Assembly (NCBI RefSeq): GCF_025685415.1
Contig: NZ_JAGSYB010000001.1
Span: forward strand, 3,658,001-3,722,000
DNA length: 64,000 nt
Origin: Terriglobus aquaticus
GTDB lineage: Bacteria > Acidobacteriota > Terriglobia > Terriglobales > Acidobacteriaceae
Reading direction: 5' to 3'
Under the pieces are notes generated by a model. The model did not search any database. It was not told where the DNA came from and was given only the letters and a program-made list of their open reading frames with translations. The position numbers and the translations under genes were made by a program. Within the stretch, counting starts at the first letter, position 1. Each line of letters begins with the position of its first letter. This document shows, one piece after another, positions 32,210-42,056 of this stretch.

Positions 32210-35200
32210 ATGAAGAGAGCTGCACTATTTGCGTCGGCTACCGTGCTCAGTGCCGGTATGCTGCTTGGCCAATCGCAGAACGGAAGCATCGCCGGCGTCA
32301 TCACCGATCAAGGCGGTGCCGTGGTCGCCGGAGCAACCATCACCATCACGAACGTAAACACCGGTGCGGTGCGCACCACGACGACCGACCGGGCGGGCAC
32401 GTACAACGTCCAGGGACTGCTGCCGCAGGATTACCGGGTGAGCGTCACGGCGCCTGGGTTCGCGGCCTCCGAGGCCAAGCTGAACGTGTCAGTGGGCTCG
32501 TCGAATACGATCAACGTGAAGCTGGCGGTCGGGCAGCAGTCGGTGACAGTGGACGTCGCCGCAAACGCGCTGGCTGGAATCAACCTGGAGAACGCCGAGC
32601 AGTCGCAGGTCGTGGACACGCAGCAGTTGTTGGAACTGCCAACCGAGACGCGCAATCCCTACGACTTCGTCCAGCTATCCGGCAGCGTCAGCGCCGATCC
32701 CAGCGCCTCGTCCCGCGGTGTGGGAGTCAACGTGAACGGTGCGCGCTCTGCGTCTACTGAGATTCTGCTGGACGGCATTGAGAATACAGCCCTGTTCGGC
32801 GTCTCGGTGGCGACGATCGTGCCAGTGGATTCCGTACAGGAATATCGTGTGATCACCAACAACTTCGGGCCGGAATACGGACGCGCGTCCGGTGGCGTGG
32901 TGAATGTGGTGACCAAGGGTGGTACGAACCAGTTCCACGGCACGGCGTATGAGTTCTATCGCCCGTCCACCTTCGCTTCGAACAGCTATTACAACAACGC
33001 CAACGGCATTTCGCAGCACCGCTTTGTTCGCAACAACTTCGGATACTCCGTGGGTGGTCCGATCATCAAGGACAAGCTGTTCTTCTTCAATAACACTGAG
33101 TGGCTGCGGGTTCGCAGCAGCAATGTGGTGCAGTTCTACGTGCCCACGTCGCAGTTCATCAACGCCTCGAACGCAAACACCCAGGCATTCTTCCAGAAGT
33201 TTGGAAAGATCTCCGGAACACCGACTGGCAAGATCCTGACACTTGGCCAGATTGGCCAGGACCCGAAGGTGGTCTCGAGTGCCGTCACCAATGCGTTTTC
33301 GCAGGACCGCACCTCCCTGGAATCTCGTTTTCCCGGTGTCTTCACCGATGCGTTCCCAATTCTGCAGCAGGTGAACGTGACGGTTCCGATCGATGCCGGC
33401 GGCGGATCTCCGCAGAACACCTACAACATCGACGGACGCCTGGACTTCAATCTAGGCACCAAGACGCAGATGTATGGCCGCTACGTTCTATATAACGCCG
33501 CGTACTTCTCGGGCTCTGTGAACAACAGTCCTTATGCCGGGTACAACACGAGTGAAACCACCAAGGCGCAGAACCTGGTGTATGGACTGACTCACACCTT
33601 CACCGACCGTTTCACTTCGCAATTGCAAATTGGCCTGCTTCGCTACAACGACAATCAGCCGCTTGGCGACAATCCTGCTGGGCCAACGCTCTTCATCAAC
33701 AGCAGCAGCGCTCCATCAGTTGCGGGCAATCAGTTCGTTTTCCCCGGCTACAACGAAAAGAGTGCCGGCAACGGACTGCCTTCCGGTGGTCCGCAGAACA
33801 ACATCGTCATCAGCCCTGTGTTCACCTTGCTGCACGGACGCCACACGATCACCTTTGGCGGTCAATACGACTACATCCGCGACAATCACACCTTCGCCAT
33901 CTACGCGAACGCGCAGGAAGCCTTGCTCCAGAACGGCACGAATGGCGCTTTGGTCAATTTCCAGAGCGGCGTCTTCAACTTCTTCCAGGCCAACCTGGAT
34001 CCGCAAGGCAAGTTCCCCTGCGTGAAGGACCTGAACACGGGCCTGGTCAACCAGACACCCGGATGCACGATCACCACGCCGATCAGCCAGCCGAGCTTTG
34101 CCCGTTCGAACCGCTACCACGAAGGCGCTGGCTTTGTGAACGACACCATCAAGGCGACACCCCGGCTGACGCTGAACGTGGGCCTGCGGTACGAACTGTA
34201 TGGAACGCAGCACAACAAGAACTCGGCGCTGGACTCGAACTTCTACTTTGGGACCAGCGGCACGCTGCAGGATCGCATTCGGGCTGGCAAGGTGCTGAAC
34301 GTGAATGCAGGCGCTCCCGCAGATGTGCAGAACCCGGGAGGCAAGCTGTGGAACACGAACTACAAGCAGTTTGCGCCGCGCGTCTCGTTCGCATATGACC
34401 TGTTTGGCGATGGCAAGACCAGCCTGCGTGGTGGTTACGGCATGAGCTATGAACGGAACTTTGGCAATGTAACCTACAACGTGGCGTTGAATCCTCCAGC
34501 GCAGTTGGCCATCAGCTTTACCAACGTTGACGTGGGTGCTCAGATTCCGATCAGCACCGGCGTCCTGGGCAGCTTCAGCGGCGGCTCGGGCGTGAGCAAG
34601 GCGATTCCGCCGGGAACTGTGCGTGCCGTCGATCCGAGGATCAAGCCCGCGTATTCGCAATTCTTTTCTCTGAGTGTGGAACATCAACTGAAGGGCAACA
34701 TTACCGCTGGGCTTGCGTACAACGGCTCCCGTGGCATTCACAACTACTCCATCGCAAACTACAACCGCAGCTACTATGGGCGGGTGTACGAGGGCGATGC
34801 GGCCAAGTACACGACAGGTGCGGCCAACAGCAATCGGTTGAACCCGCAGTACACCTCAATCAACGTACGCGGCGCCGATGGTGACAGCTACTACCACAGC
34901 CTGAATGCTTCGTTGCGTGCCTCGAACATGCTGAACACCGGCCTGTCGCTGACATCGAACTACACCTACTCGCACTCGACGGACAATACATCGTCCACGT
35001 TTACCGATGGCGCTTCGGGCACCGTGAATAGCGTTGCCTACTTTGACCCGTTCAATCATGCGCTGGATCATGGGAACTCTGACTTTGACCAGACGCACCG
35101 CATTACGGTGGGACTCGTTTACCAGGTGCCGTTCGCTGGTTCCGCGCTCACAAAGCGAGTGCTGGGCGGCTGGGAAGTTGGAAGCACGTTCGCCGCGCAG

Positions 35201-35713
35201 ACCGGAACGCCCTTCTCGGTCTACGACTGCGGTCAGAATGTGGTCACGGTGTGCCCGCGTGCCAGGTTCGCAACCAAACCCAGTTTCAAGCGGACCGGCA
35301 ACTCGGTTCCTGTTGCAAACTCGCCGGATGTGTTCCAGTACATCACCTTCCCGACGTACAACAAGGCGAATTACCCCGTATACAACGACCCGACAGTTGG
35401 TTATTCGGACCTGCCGACGATCGTGGGCGGCTACGATAACTTCCCCGGCGGCATGACGGCGCGCAACGCGTTCCGCGGGCCAGGTAACTTCACCTTCAAC
35501 GCCGACGTGAACAAGCGGATTCTGATTACAGAACGAGTGTCGTTCCAGCTTCGGGCTGAGCTATACAACGTGCTGAACCATGCAAACTCCTTTGTGCCTG
35601 CATCGTTCGGATCGATCGACGTTTCAAGCACCCCATACTTCCCGGTACAGAAGAACGGCTTCGGTCCTGGCGGCAACCGTCAATTGCAACTGGCTGGCAA
35701 GCTTATCTTCTAA
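32210..35713 (+). CDS. Oar-like TonB-dependent receptor
   Basis: This 1167-residue outer membrane protein has a signal peptide (1-20, MKRAALFAS through LLGQ). A carboxypeptidase-regulatory domain follows (about 24-105: GSIAGVITDQGGAVVAGATI). A plug-like region contains NVNGARSASTEILLDGIEN, then a long barrel ends in a hydrophobic strand finishing LIF. GGAG precedes the start. It is followed by a strong terminator, so it is monocistronic, and next to a second receptor of the same family. The ligand is unknown. Confidence 0.88.
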   Translation: MKRAALFASATVLSAGMLLGQSQNGSIAGVITDQGGAVVAGATITITNVNTGAVRTTTTDRAGTYNVQGLLPQDYRVSVTAPGFAASEAKLNVSVGSSNTINVKLAVGQQSVTVDVAANALAGINLENAEQSQVVDTQQLLELPTETRNPYDFVQLSGSVSADPSASSRGVGVNVNGARSASTEILLDGIENTALFGVSVATIVPVDSVQEYRVITNNFGPEYGRASGGVVNVVTKGGTNQFHGTAYEFYRPSTFASNSYYNNANGISQHRFVRNNFGYSVGGPIIKDKLFFFNNTEWLRVRSSNVVQFYVPTSQFINASNANTQAFFQKFGKISGTPTGKILTLGQIGQDPKVVSSAVTNAFSQDRTSLESRFPGVFTDAFPILQQVNVTVPIDAGGGSPQNTYNIDGRLDFNLGTKTQMYGRYVLYNAAYFSGSVNNSPYAGYNTSETTKAQNLVYGLTHTFTDRFTSQLQIGLLRYNDNQPLGDNPAGPTLFINSSSAPSVAGNQFVFPGYNEKSAGNGLPSGGPQNNIVISPVFTLLHGRHTITFGGQYDYIRDNHTFAIYANAQEALLQNGTNGALVNFQSGVFNFFQANLDPQGKFPCVKDLNTGLVNQTPGCTITTPISQPSFARSNRYHEGAGFVNDTIKATPRLTLNVGLRYELYGTQHNKNSALDSNFYFGTSGTLQDRIRAGKVLNVNAGAPADVQNPGGKLWNTNYKQFAPRVSFAYDLFGDGKTSLRGGYGMSYERNFGNVTYNVALNPPAQLAISFTNVDVGAQIPISTGVLGSFSGGSGVSKAIPPGTVRAVDPRIKPAYSQFFSLSVEHQLKGNITAGLAYNGSRGIHNYSIANYNRSYYGRVYEGDAAKYTTGAANSNRLNPQYTSINVRGADGDSYYHSLNASLRASNMLNTGLSLTSNYTYSHSTDNTSSTFTDGASGTVNSVAYFDPFNHALDHGNSDFDQTHRITVGLVYQVPFAGSALTKRVLGGWEVGSTFAAQTGTPFSVYDCGQNVVTVCPRARFATKPSFKRTGNSVPVANSPDVFQYITFPTYNKANYPVYNDPTVGYSDLPTIVGGYDNFPGGMTARNAFRGPGNFTFNADVNKRILITERVSFQLRAELYNVLNHANSFVPASFGSIDVSSTPYFPVQKNGFGPGGNRQLQLAGKLIF

Positions 35714-36079
35714 CTTGTCTGCATAGCCGTCACGAGGGCCCACATCGCTTGATGTGGGCCCTTGTCCATTCAGCGCAGCTAGGACGTGCGTCGTTTTGAT
35801 CCTGGCTCTTCTGCTCACCTGGAGGGGCCGGGCTGGTGGTTCCCCGCAGAGGCTGGGACTCGTGTCCGCGGTTAGACGAACGCTGTGGCCTCGGAGCTTC
35901 AGATATCCGCACCGGTAATGCTTGACAGCGCAGGGGGCTTGCTGCACTGTGAGGAGAACACCCACATTTCAGGACAGTGAATTGTCGGCGGACGAGCTCT
36001 CTTGCCGTCGAGACGCAACGTTGCATTGGTACGTACCGCAACATCGCCCCCTCGCGTGGGCTTTCCGGAGGCAGTACTC
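35714..36079. other. Intergenic region between tandem receptor genes
   Basis: This 366-bp region holds the terminator of the upstream receptor gene and the leader of the next one. TTGACA (35922-35927) is a consensus -35, with CACTGT (35945-35950) 17 bp on as a weak -10. No credible gene is present. Confidence 0.4.
35736..35761 (+). terminator. Intrinsic terminator
   Basis: An 11-bp perfect stem (GGGCCCACATC / GATGTGGGCCC, 35736-35746 and 35751-35761) with loop GCTT is followed by TTGTCC, shortly after the receptor stop codon. Confidence 0.8.
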
Positions 36080-39000
36080 GTGAAAAAGTTTGTTCTGGCA
36101 GTATCCCTTGCTACTGCGGCAGTAAGCGTCATTCCCATCACCATGGCCGCCCAGGCTACCGCGACGGGTTCCGTTGTCGGTGTGGTGACAGATCCGTCGG
36201 GTGCTGCCATTGCGGGTGCGTCGGTGACGGTCACCGCCAAAGGCACCAACGCTGAGCGCAAAACGACGACCAACGGCGCGGGCCAGTATCGGTTCGACCT
36301 GCTGCCTGCTGGCGATTACATGGTGCATGTGACCGCGGCGGGGTTTGCCACAACGGATACGTCGAACCTGACCCTGCAGGTGGGCGCAACGACCACGGCC
36401 AATGTGCCGCTGACGACCGGATCGGTGAACACCACGGTCGACGTGGCCACGGTCAATCAGTTGCTGGACGCCGAAAAGACCGACAGCTCGACGAACGTGA
36501 CGCCGCAGCAGGTACAGGAGCTGCCGCTGAACGGCCGCGACTTTGCGAATCTGGCCATCCTCGCACCGGGCGTGAAGCTGGTCGACAGCTATGACCCGAC
36601 CAAGAATCGGTACGCCGTCTACGCGGTGAACGGCTCCAGCGGACGCAACACCAACACGACCGTCAACGGCATCGATAACAAGGACAACACGGTCGGCGGC
36701 GCGGTGATGCAACTGCCGCTGGAAGCTGTGCAGGAGTTCAAGATCAGCACGGCACGCTTCTCTGCTGAGAACGGCCGCAGCGAAGGCGCAGCGCTGAACG
36801 TGATCACGAAGAGCGGCACGAATCAGTTCCACGGTTCGCTGTTCGGCTTCTTCCGTTCGGATGCGATCCAGAACAAGAACTACTTCGACGAACAGGCAAA
36901 GAATCCGAAGCCCGCGTACAGCCGCCAGCAGTACGGCGGTTCCATCGGCGGACCGATCCTGAAGGACAGGGACTTCGGCTTCTTTGCGTATGAGGGTCTG
37001 CGTGAACGGTCGAGCCTGTCAGTTGACGCGGCCTCATTTGCGGAGTTGACCCTGGCGATTCCACTCGGCGCTGTCCCGGCTCACACCATCGGCACGCCAT
37101 TTGATGAGAAGCGTTACAACGGCCGCATCGATCATCAGTTCAGCGACAAGGAGCACCTGTACTTCTCCTACGCGGCGCAGGACAACAAGAGCCAGAACGA
37201 TCAATCGACCAACCAGGTGGATACGACCGAAGGCAACTTCACCATCAACGACCTGATCCTGGCAAACGTAACGCTCGACAGCGTTCTGAGCAGCAAGGCA
37301 GTTAACAACTTCACCGCTGGGTTCCAGTACTGGAACAATCTGATCGACTCGACGATCCGCAAACCGTACTTTACGTTCCCAGACGGAGCAAGCTTCGGTA
37401 CGAATGCGAATGTGCCGCAGAAGTCGAGCCAGCACAAGTTCCAGTTCCGGGACGACTTCAGCTACTCGCTCAGCAAGCACACGCTGCGGACGGGTGTGGA
37501 CGTGCTGTACGAGCCCCAGGTTGGCGGATTCTTCGAGAACAATCCGACGCCCGAATTCGATTTCTACGAAACGGCGCAGCAGATCCTGAGCAACGCCGAC
37601 GGACATACGCCGAACGGATTCGCATCGGCGGGCGCGATCGCTTCCTCGACAGGTACATCGGGCGATCCGAGGTTCAATCTTTCGCCGAAGATGGTGGGTG
37701 TCTACTTCCAGGATGACTGGCGGCTGTCGAACCGCCTTCTGCTGAATCTTGGTATCCGCTACGACAAGGACATCAACACCTACGGCATCGATAAGCAGGC
37801 CAACAGCCGCACCTACCAGGAGCTACTCGCGGCAACCGCTTCGGGCGTGAGTACCGTCCCAAGCGTGCGCGCAAACCAGGCAGGCGGCGGCTATACCCCG
37901 AGTCTGAGCTACATTGGCGGCAACTACAACGGTCTGCCGCAGAACGATAACAAGGACATCAGCCCGCGTGTCGGTTTCTCTTACGACCTCTCGGGCAACG
38001 GTCGCTTCGTCGTACGCGGCGGATACGGTCTGTACTTTGGCCAGTCGTTTGAAAATATCCCGCTGTTTATGATCCAGCAGGCGAATGCTGCGGTGTTTGC
38101 GAACACGTACAGCATCTCCTGTGCGGGTCCGACGGATACCGGCTGCTCGTCTGCTAACGTTGTGCCGGGTACGAACATTCTGCTGAGCCGGTACCGGTAC
38201 GGCGTTGACCCGGCACCGGTGATCCCGGCGGCTTCGTTCAACCTGGCTGCCGGTTCCACGGGCCGCCTGATGGCGCCCAACTACCGCAATCCGTATACAC
38301 AGCAGATCAATTTCGGATTCCAGTACGCGCCCACTGCGTCGTCAGTTGTGGAAGTGGAATATGTGCAGGCCCGCGGCCTGCACGAAAACAAGACGCTCAA
38401 CATCAATCCGACGCAATACTTTGCTGGTGGTGCGCGACCGTTCTCAGCGGCGTTCGCCAAGGCAGGTGTACCGGTACTGGGTCGTATCGCGGAAGAGGCT
38501 TCAATCGGCCGGTCTTACTATGACGGTTTGAACCTGAGCTACCGGGCGCAATTGAAGAAGTATGTGAGCGCGACTGTGAACTACACCTATGCAGCCGCGC
38601 TTGCATTCGAGGGTGCCTCGGCGTCGTTCCGCAACACGGCCACAAACCCGTTCCTGGGTGCGTTGCGTGATCAGGACTTCGGTTTCGTCCCGAACAACGA
38701 AACGCATCACCTTACGGCGGCGGGCACGTTCTTCACCAAATACGGTATTGAGATTTCGCCGATTCTGCAGGCTGGATCGTCACGCCCGCTCGATCCGGAA
38801 ATTTCGACGGACCTATGGAGCATCGGTTCAGGCCGCACCAATGCGCACGCCCCGCTTGCTCCCGGTGCAAAGCCGACGCTCGCAAATTTTGTGAATGAGT
38901 ACCAGGCCCTGGTTGCGCAGGCGGCAGCATTGACCGCGAGCACAGGCGCAACGGTCAGCGTGGGAACGGTCTACCGTAATTGCCTGGCTGCTGGAACGTG

Positions 39001-39280
39001 TGTTGAGTCACACTACAACACGCTGCGCGGCATCCCGGACATCCAGCTCGATGCGCGTGTGGGCGATACCATCACGTTGCACGAGCGTTACAAGCTAAAC
39101 CTGTTTTTCCAGGGCTTCAATCTGACGAACCGGGCTAACTTCGGCGCTAACTACGTCGGAAACATCAACTCCTACGCCGCCGGATCGACTGCGCTGAATC
39201 CGGCAGGCTTTATCAACCCAAGCAGCACCGTCATCCCCCGTGCGTTCACGGGTGAGTTCGGAGCTCGTTTCTCCTTCTAA
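36080..39280 (+). CDS. Oar-like TonB-dependent receptor
   Basis: This 1066-residue outer membrane protein starts at GTG (VKKFVLAVS) with GGAGG nine bases upstream; upstream codons in the frame lack an SD. The signal peptide ends near AAQA (about residue 25). The carboxypeptidase-regulatory domain begins GSVVGVVTDPSGAAIAGASV. The plug-like region has the QVQELPLNGRDFANLAILAPG motif that is the hallmark of acidobacterial Oar-like receptors. The barrel ends GARFSF. It shares architecture with the upstream receptor but differs in sequence, so ligands probably differ. Confidence 0.88.
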   Translation: MKKFVLAVSLATAAVSVIPITMAAQATATGSVVGVVTDPSGAAIAGASVTVTAKGTNAERKTTTNGAGQYRFDLLPAGDYMVHVTAAGFATTDTSNLTLQVGATTTANVPLTTGSVNTTVDVATVNQLLDAEKTDSSTNVTPQQVQELPLNGRDFANLAILAPGVKLVDSYDPTKNRYAVYAVNGSSGRNTNTTVNGIDNKDNTVGGAVMQLPLEAVQEFKISTARFSAENGRSEGAALNVITKSGTNQFHGSLFGFFRSDAIQNKNYFDEQAKNPKPAYSRQQYGGSIGGPILKDRDFGFFAYEGLRERSSLSVDAASFAELTLAIPLGAVPAHTIGTPFDEKRYNGRIDHQFSDKEHLYFSYAAQDNKSQNDQSTNQVDTTEGNFTINDLILANVTLDSVLSSKAVNNFTAGFQYWNNLIDSTIRKPYFTFPDGASFGTNANVPQKSSQHKFQFRDDFSYSLSKHTLRTGVDVLYEPQVGGFFENNPTPEFDFYETAQQILSNADGHTPNGFASAGAIASSTGTSGDPRFNLSPKMVGVYFQDDWRLSNRLLLNLGIRYDKDINTYGIDKQANSRTYQELLAATASGVSTVPSVRANQAGGGYTPSLSYIGGNYNGLPQNDNKDISPRVGFSYDLSGNGRFVVRGGYGLYFGQSFENIPLFMIQQANAAVFANTYSISCAGPTDTGCSSANVVPGTNILLSRYRYGVDPAPVIPAASFNLAAGSTGRLMAPNYRNPYTQQINFGFQYAPTASSVVEVEYVQARGLHENKTLNINPTQYFAGGARPFSAAFAKAGVPVLGRIAEEASIGRSYYDGLNLSYRAQLKKYVSATVNYTYAAALAFEGASASFRNTATNPFLGALRDQDFGFVPNNETHHLTAAGTFFTKYGIEISPILQAGSSRPLDPEISTDLWSIGSGRTNAHAPLAPGAKPTLANFVNEYQALVAQAAALTASTGATVSVGTVYRNCLAAGTCVESHYNTLRGIPDIQLDARVGDTITLHERYKLNLFFQGFNLTNRANFGANYVGNINSYAAGSTALNPAGFINPSSTVIPRAFTGEFGARFSF

Positions 39281-39299
39281 TCGGAGATGAAACACAGCA

Positions 39300-39327
39300 G
39301 AAAGGGACCGCAGATGCGGTCCCTTTC
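39300..39327. terminator. Hairpin terminator between convergent genes
   Basis: A 12-bp perfect stem (GAAAGGGACCGC / GCGGTCCCTTTC, 39300-39311 and 39316-39327) with loop AGAT lies between the receptor and the convergent Gfo/Idh/MocA gene. Its A- and T-rich ends suit both directions. Confidence 0.8.
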
Positions 39328-39349
39328 GCTTGTGGCGAGATGCGCATCG

Positions 39350-40699
39350 CTAGCTGCTTTGCTGTTCGGGCAAAGGACCGCGAGTCGGGCCGGGCGGCGG
39401 TGGGATGCGAACGGCTTTGCCGGTTGCGGCCGCCTTGTAGATCGCGTCCATGACTCGCTGGTCCTGCAGGCCCTCTTCGCCGGGCGTGCGTGGCTGCCGG
39501 TTGTTCAGAACGCATTGGCTGAAGTGGTCCATCTCGATGGCGAACTGGTCCTTGTCGGGCAGTTCGGGTTGAAAGGTGACTTCTTTGCGTTCTTTGGGGT
39601 CGCCCGAGGCGCCGGGCAGGCCGAAGCTGTCGGCCTCGCCAAGCTTGCTGAAGCGCAGCTTCGCACCGTGATAGCCGAAGGCTGGGTCCATCTCCGCCAT
39701 GCCGTCCGTTCCTTCCATGCGCAGGAAGGTCGAGCGATGGACGTCGTACGAGCAAGTGAGCGTGGCGACCATGCCGGACGGAAACCGCAGGAGAAACGAG
39801 CAGCGCGATTCGACCTCAGCAAACCGCGGATCGTCTTTGGGCTGCACGGTCACGGCGGTGACTTCCTCAGGTTCCTCATCGGTCAGAAAGCGAGTGGCGT
39901 TCAGGCAATAGACGCCGACATCGGGCAGGCAGCCGCCGCCGGCCAGGGCGCGCTTCAAGCGCCATTGAGTGGGGTCGCCCTCATTCTGCGAATTCGACGC
40001 CACGACCGAGCGAATCTTGCCGAGCTTGCCCGCTTTGATCGAGTCCTGCAGGAAGCGGTTCATCGGCTCGTACTGCTGGCGGTACGCAATCATCAGCTTC
40101 ACGTTGGCGCGCTTGCAGGCGTCGATCATGGCTTCGCAGTCCGCGGCGCTGGTGGCCATGGGCTTTTCGCACAAGATGTGTTTGCCAATCTTGGCGCCGC
40201 GGATCACAAACTCCTTGTGCATCGAGTTCGGCAGGACGATGTAGATCGCCTCCACCTCAGGCATGTCCTTCAGGCGCTCGAAGTTCTGGTAGTCGGTGAT
40301 GTTCGATTCCGGAATGCCGTATTGCGCGGCGATCTTCAGCGCCTTGTCGCGATGGCCGCTGACCAGGGCTACCAGCTTGCAGTACTTCGACGTCGCAAAG
40401 GCAGGCAGGATCTGGTCGATGCTGAGATGGCCGATACCCACGATGGCGTAGCCGACACGGCGTCCCGGGGGCAGGAACGGCCCGGGTGTCTGGCTGGCCT
40501 GTTCGGTCGAGGTGTTGCTCACAGGCGGCAGCTGCACCTTGTTGCTCTGGCCCGGCTTGGCCTGTGCGCCGGCCTGAGCGGCAAGTTCGGGAGCCGTGGC
40601 CAACGCGGCGAGTGTGCCCACGCCCGTGGCAGCGGTTTGCAGGAAGCGGCGACGCGTGGTGCCGGTCTCAGGGGCGGCGTGCAGGGTCTCGTCCATCAT
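39350..40699 (-). CDS. Tat-exported Gfo/Idh/MocA family oxidoreductase
   Basis: This 449-residue protein has a twin-arginine signal, TTRRRFLQTAATG (about residues 14-26). A Pro-rich linker and a Rossmann domain with AIVGIGHLS follow. The catalytic Lys is in CEKPMAT and the C-terminal domain includes GGGCLPDVGVYCLNATRF. It resembles periplasmic glucose-fructose oxidoreductase-like proteins, which carry tightly bound NADP and fold before Tat export. The substrate, probably a sugar, is undetermined. It is divergent from the metallo-beta-lactamase-fold gene and related to the cytoplasmic paralogue at 49018-50079. Confidence 0.85.
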   Translation of the reverse strand: MMDETLHAAPETGTTRRRFLQTAATGVGTLAALATAPELAAQAGAQAKPGQSNKVQLPPVSNTSTEQASQTPGPFLPPGRRVGYAIVGIGHLSIDQILPAFATSKYCKLVALVSGHRDKALKIAAQYGIPESNITDYQNFERLKDMPEVEAIYIVLPNSMHKEFVIRGAKIGKHILCEKPMATSAADCEAMIDACKRANVKLMIAYRQQYEPMNRFLQDSIKAGKLGKIRSVVASNSQNEGDPTQWRLKRALAGGGCLPDVGVYCLNATRFLTDEEPEEVTAVTVQPKDDPRFAEVESRCSFLLRFPSGMVATLTCSYDVHRSTFLRMEGTDGMAEMDPAFGYHGAKLRFSKLGEADSFGLPGASGDPKERKEVTFQPELPDKDQFAIEMDHFSQCVLNNRQPRTPGEEGLQDQRVMDAIYKAAATGKAVRIPPPPGPTRGPLPEQQSS

Positions 40700-40813
40700 G
40701 CGCAGTGGGATGCTGCGCGACGGACTGCGTGTTGCGAGCAGGTCCGGTCAGGGTGCGACATGGAGGCGTTCCAGTGCATGGGACGGTGTGGGCGCGCTAT
40801 TCTGCTGTGCGTT

Positions 40814-41932
40814 ATGAAGATTTGTGTTGCTTTGCTGTTGAGCGCGGCTTGCCTGGTGAGCGGGGGTGCCGCAAAGGCGCAGGGACGGCCAACCAAACCA
40901 ACTGCCGCCACCAACACTGCGGCTGCGCCTGTTCACGTTACACCGTCCGCCGGCGACTTTGCTCGCCCGGGCGATCTGCATGTGTGGTTTGTGGATGTGG
41001 AAGGCGGCCAGGCCACGCTGTTCGTCACTCCGCAAGGCACATCGCTGCTGATCGACACGGGGTGGGAGGATCACAATGCTCGCGATGCCGACCGGATCGC
41101 GGCGGCAGCGCGCGCTGCCGGCCTGCACCGCATCGACTTCGTGCTGATCACGCACTACCACGAGGACCATGTGGGTGGGGTACCCCAACTGGCGCAGCGG
41201 ATTCCCGTGGGGACCTACTTTGACCATGGAGACTTGTACGAGAAGGTCGACATCAACCAGCAGATTTTCGGAGCTTATCTGCAGGAATTGGAGCGGAGCC
41301 ACGCCCGCCGGGTCTCGGTTAAAGCAGGGGATCGGTTGCCCGTGCCCGGGCTGGACGTGCTGGCGTTGAGCAGTGAGGGTAAAGTGATCAATCGCGATCT
41401 GCCAGGCGGCGGTGCCGTGAATCGCTACTGCGAGCAGGAGCCTGTTCCGCACGAAGACCGGACCGAGAACGGGCATTCGCTAGGCGTAATGATTACGTTT
41501 GCGGGGACGCGCATTCTCGACCTGGGCGATCTGACCAAGGATCGCGAACGCATGCTGATGTGCCCGAGCAATCGGCTGGGCGGCGTGGACATCGACATCG
41601 TGTCGCACCACGGATGGGAGCAGAGCAGCTCCGCCGCGCTGGTGCACGCCATTCAGCCACGCGTTGCCATCATGGACAACGGTGCGACCAAGGGCGGCAG
41701 CGTGCCGGTGTTGGACGTGTATCGCAGCTCTCCAGGCCTGGAGACGCTATGGCAGTTGCACACCAGCGAGGAGGGCCGCAAAGCCGGTCCGCGAGAGAAT
41801 ACCGCCGAGGCGTTCATCGCAAATCCGCCGGGTGTCGACGGCAACATGATCGAGCTGGTGGTCCACAGGGACGGCACGTTTGCCGTCAAGAACGATCGTA
41901 CCGGCATGGTGCGGAGCTACGGCCGCAAGTAG
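40814..41932 (+). CDS. Secreted metallo-beta-lactamase-fold hydrolase (ComEC C-terminal-like)
   Basis: This 372-residue protein has a signal peptide (about 1-22, ending AKAQ). A metallo-beta-lactamase fold begins LHVWFVDVEGGQATLFVTP, the typical opening of the ComEC/Rec2-like subgroup. Metal-site motif HYHEDH lies at about 113-118; DLGDLT and the later SHHG supply further ligands. Such exported enzymes may act as nucleases or phosphodiesterases, but here the substrate is unknown. The start MKICVALLLSAAC puts the signal peptide first; no strong SD is evident. The gene is divergent from the Tat-exported oxidoreductase. Confidence 0.82.
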   Translation: MKICVALLLSAACLVSGGAAKAQGRPTKPTAATNTAAAPVHVTPSAGDFARPGDLHVWFVDVEGGQATLFVTPQGTSLLIDTGWEDHNARDADRIAAAARAAGLHRIDFVLITHYHEDHVGGVPQLAQRIPVGTYFDHGDLYEKVDINQQIFGAYLQELERSHARRVSVKAGDRLPVPGLDVLALSSEGKVINRDLPGGGAVNRYCEQEPVPHEDRTENGHSLGVMITFAGTRILDLGDLTKDRERMLMCPSNRLGGVDIDIVSHHGWEQSSSAALVHAIQPRVAIMDNGATKGGSVPVLDVYRSSPGLETLWQLHTSEEGRKAGPRENTAEAFIANPPGVDGNMIELVVHRDGTFAVKNDRTGMVRSYGRK

Positions 41933-42056
41933 AGCCGGGGTCTTCTCGCAGAACGTGGCCGAAGCGTCTGCAAAGCTGGTGCGTCTCACGGTTGACTTCT
42001 TGCCAGAGGCAGACGATACGTCGCCGAGGCCGAGGCACCGCGTAGAATCTGCCCGT

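Noticed and set aside
39287-41932. An 881-residue plus-strand protein
   Set aside because: Its first half is antisense to the Tat-exported oxidoreductase; only the part from 40814 is a credible gene.
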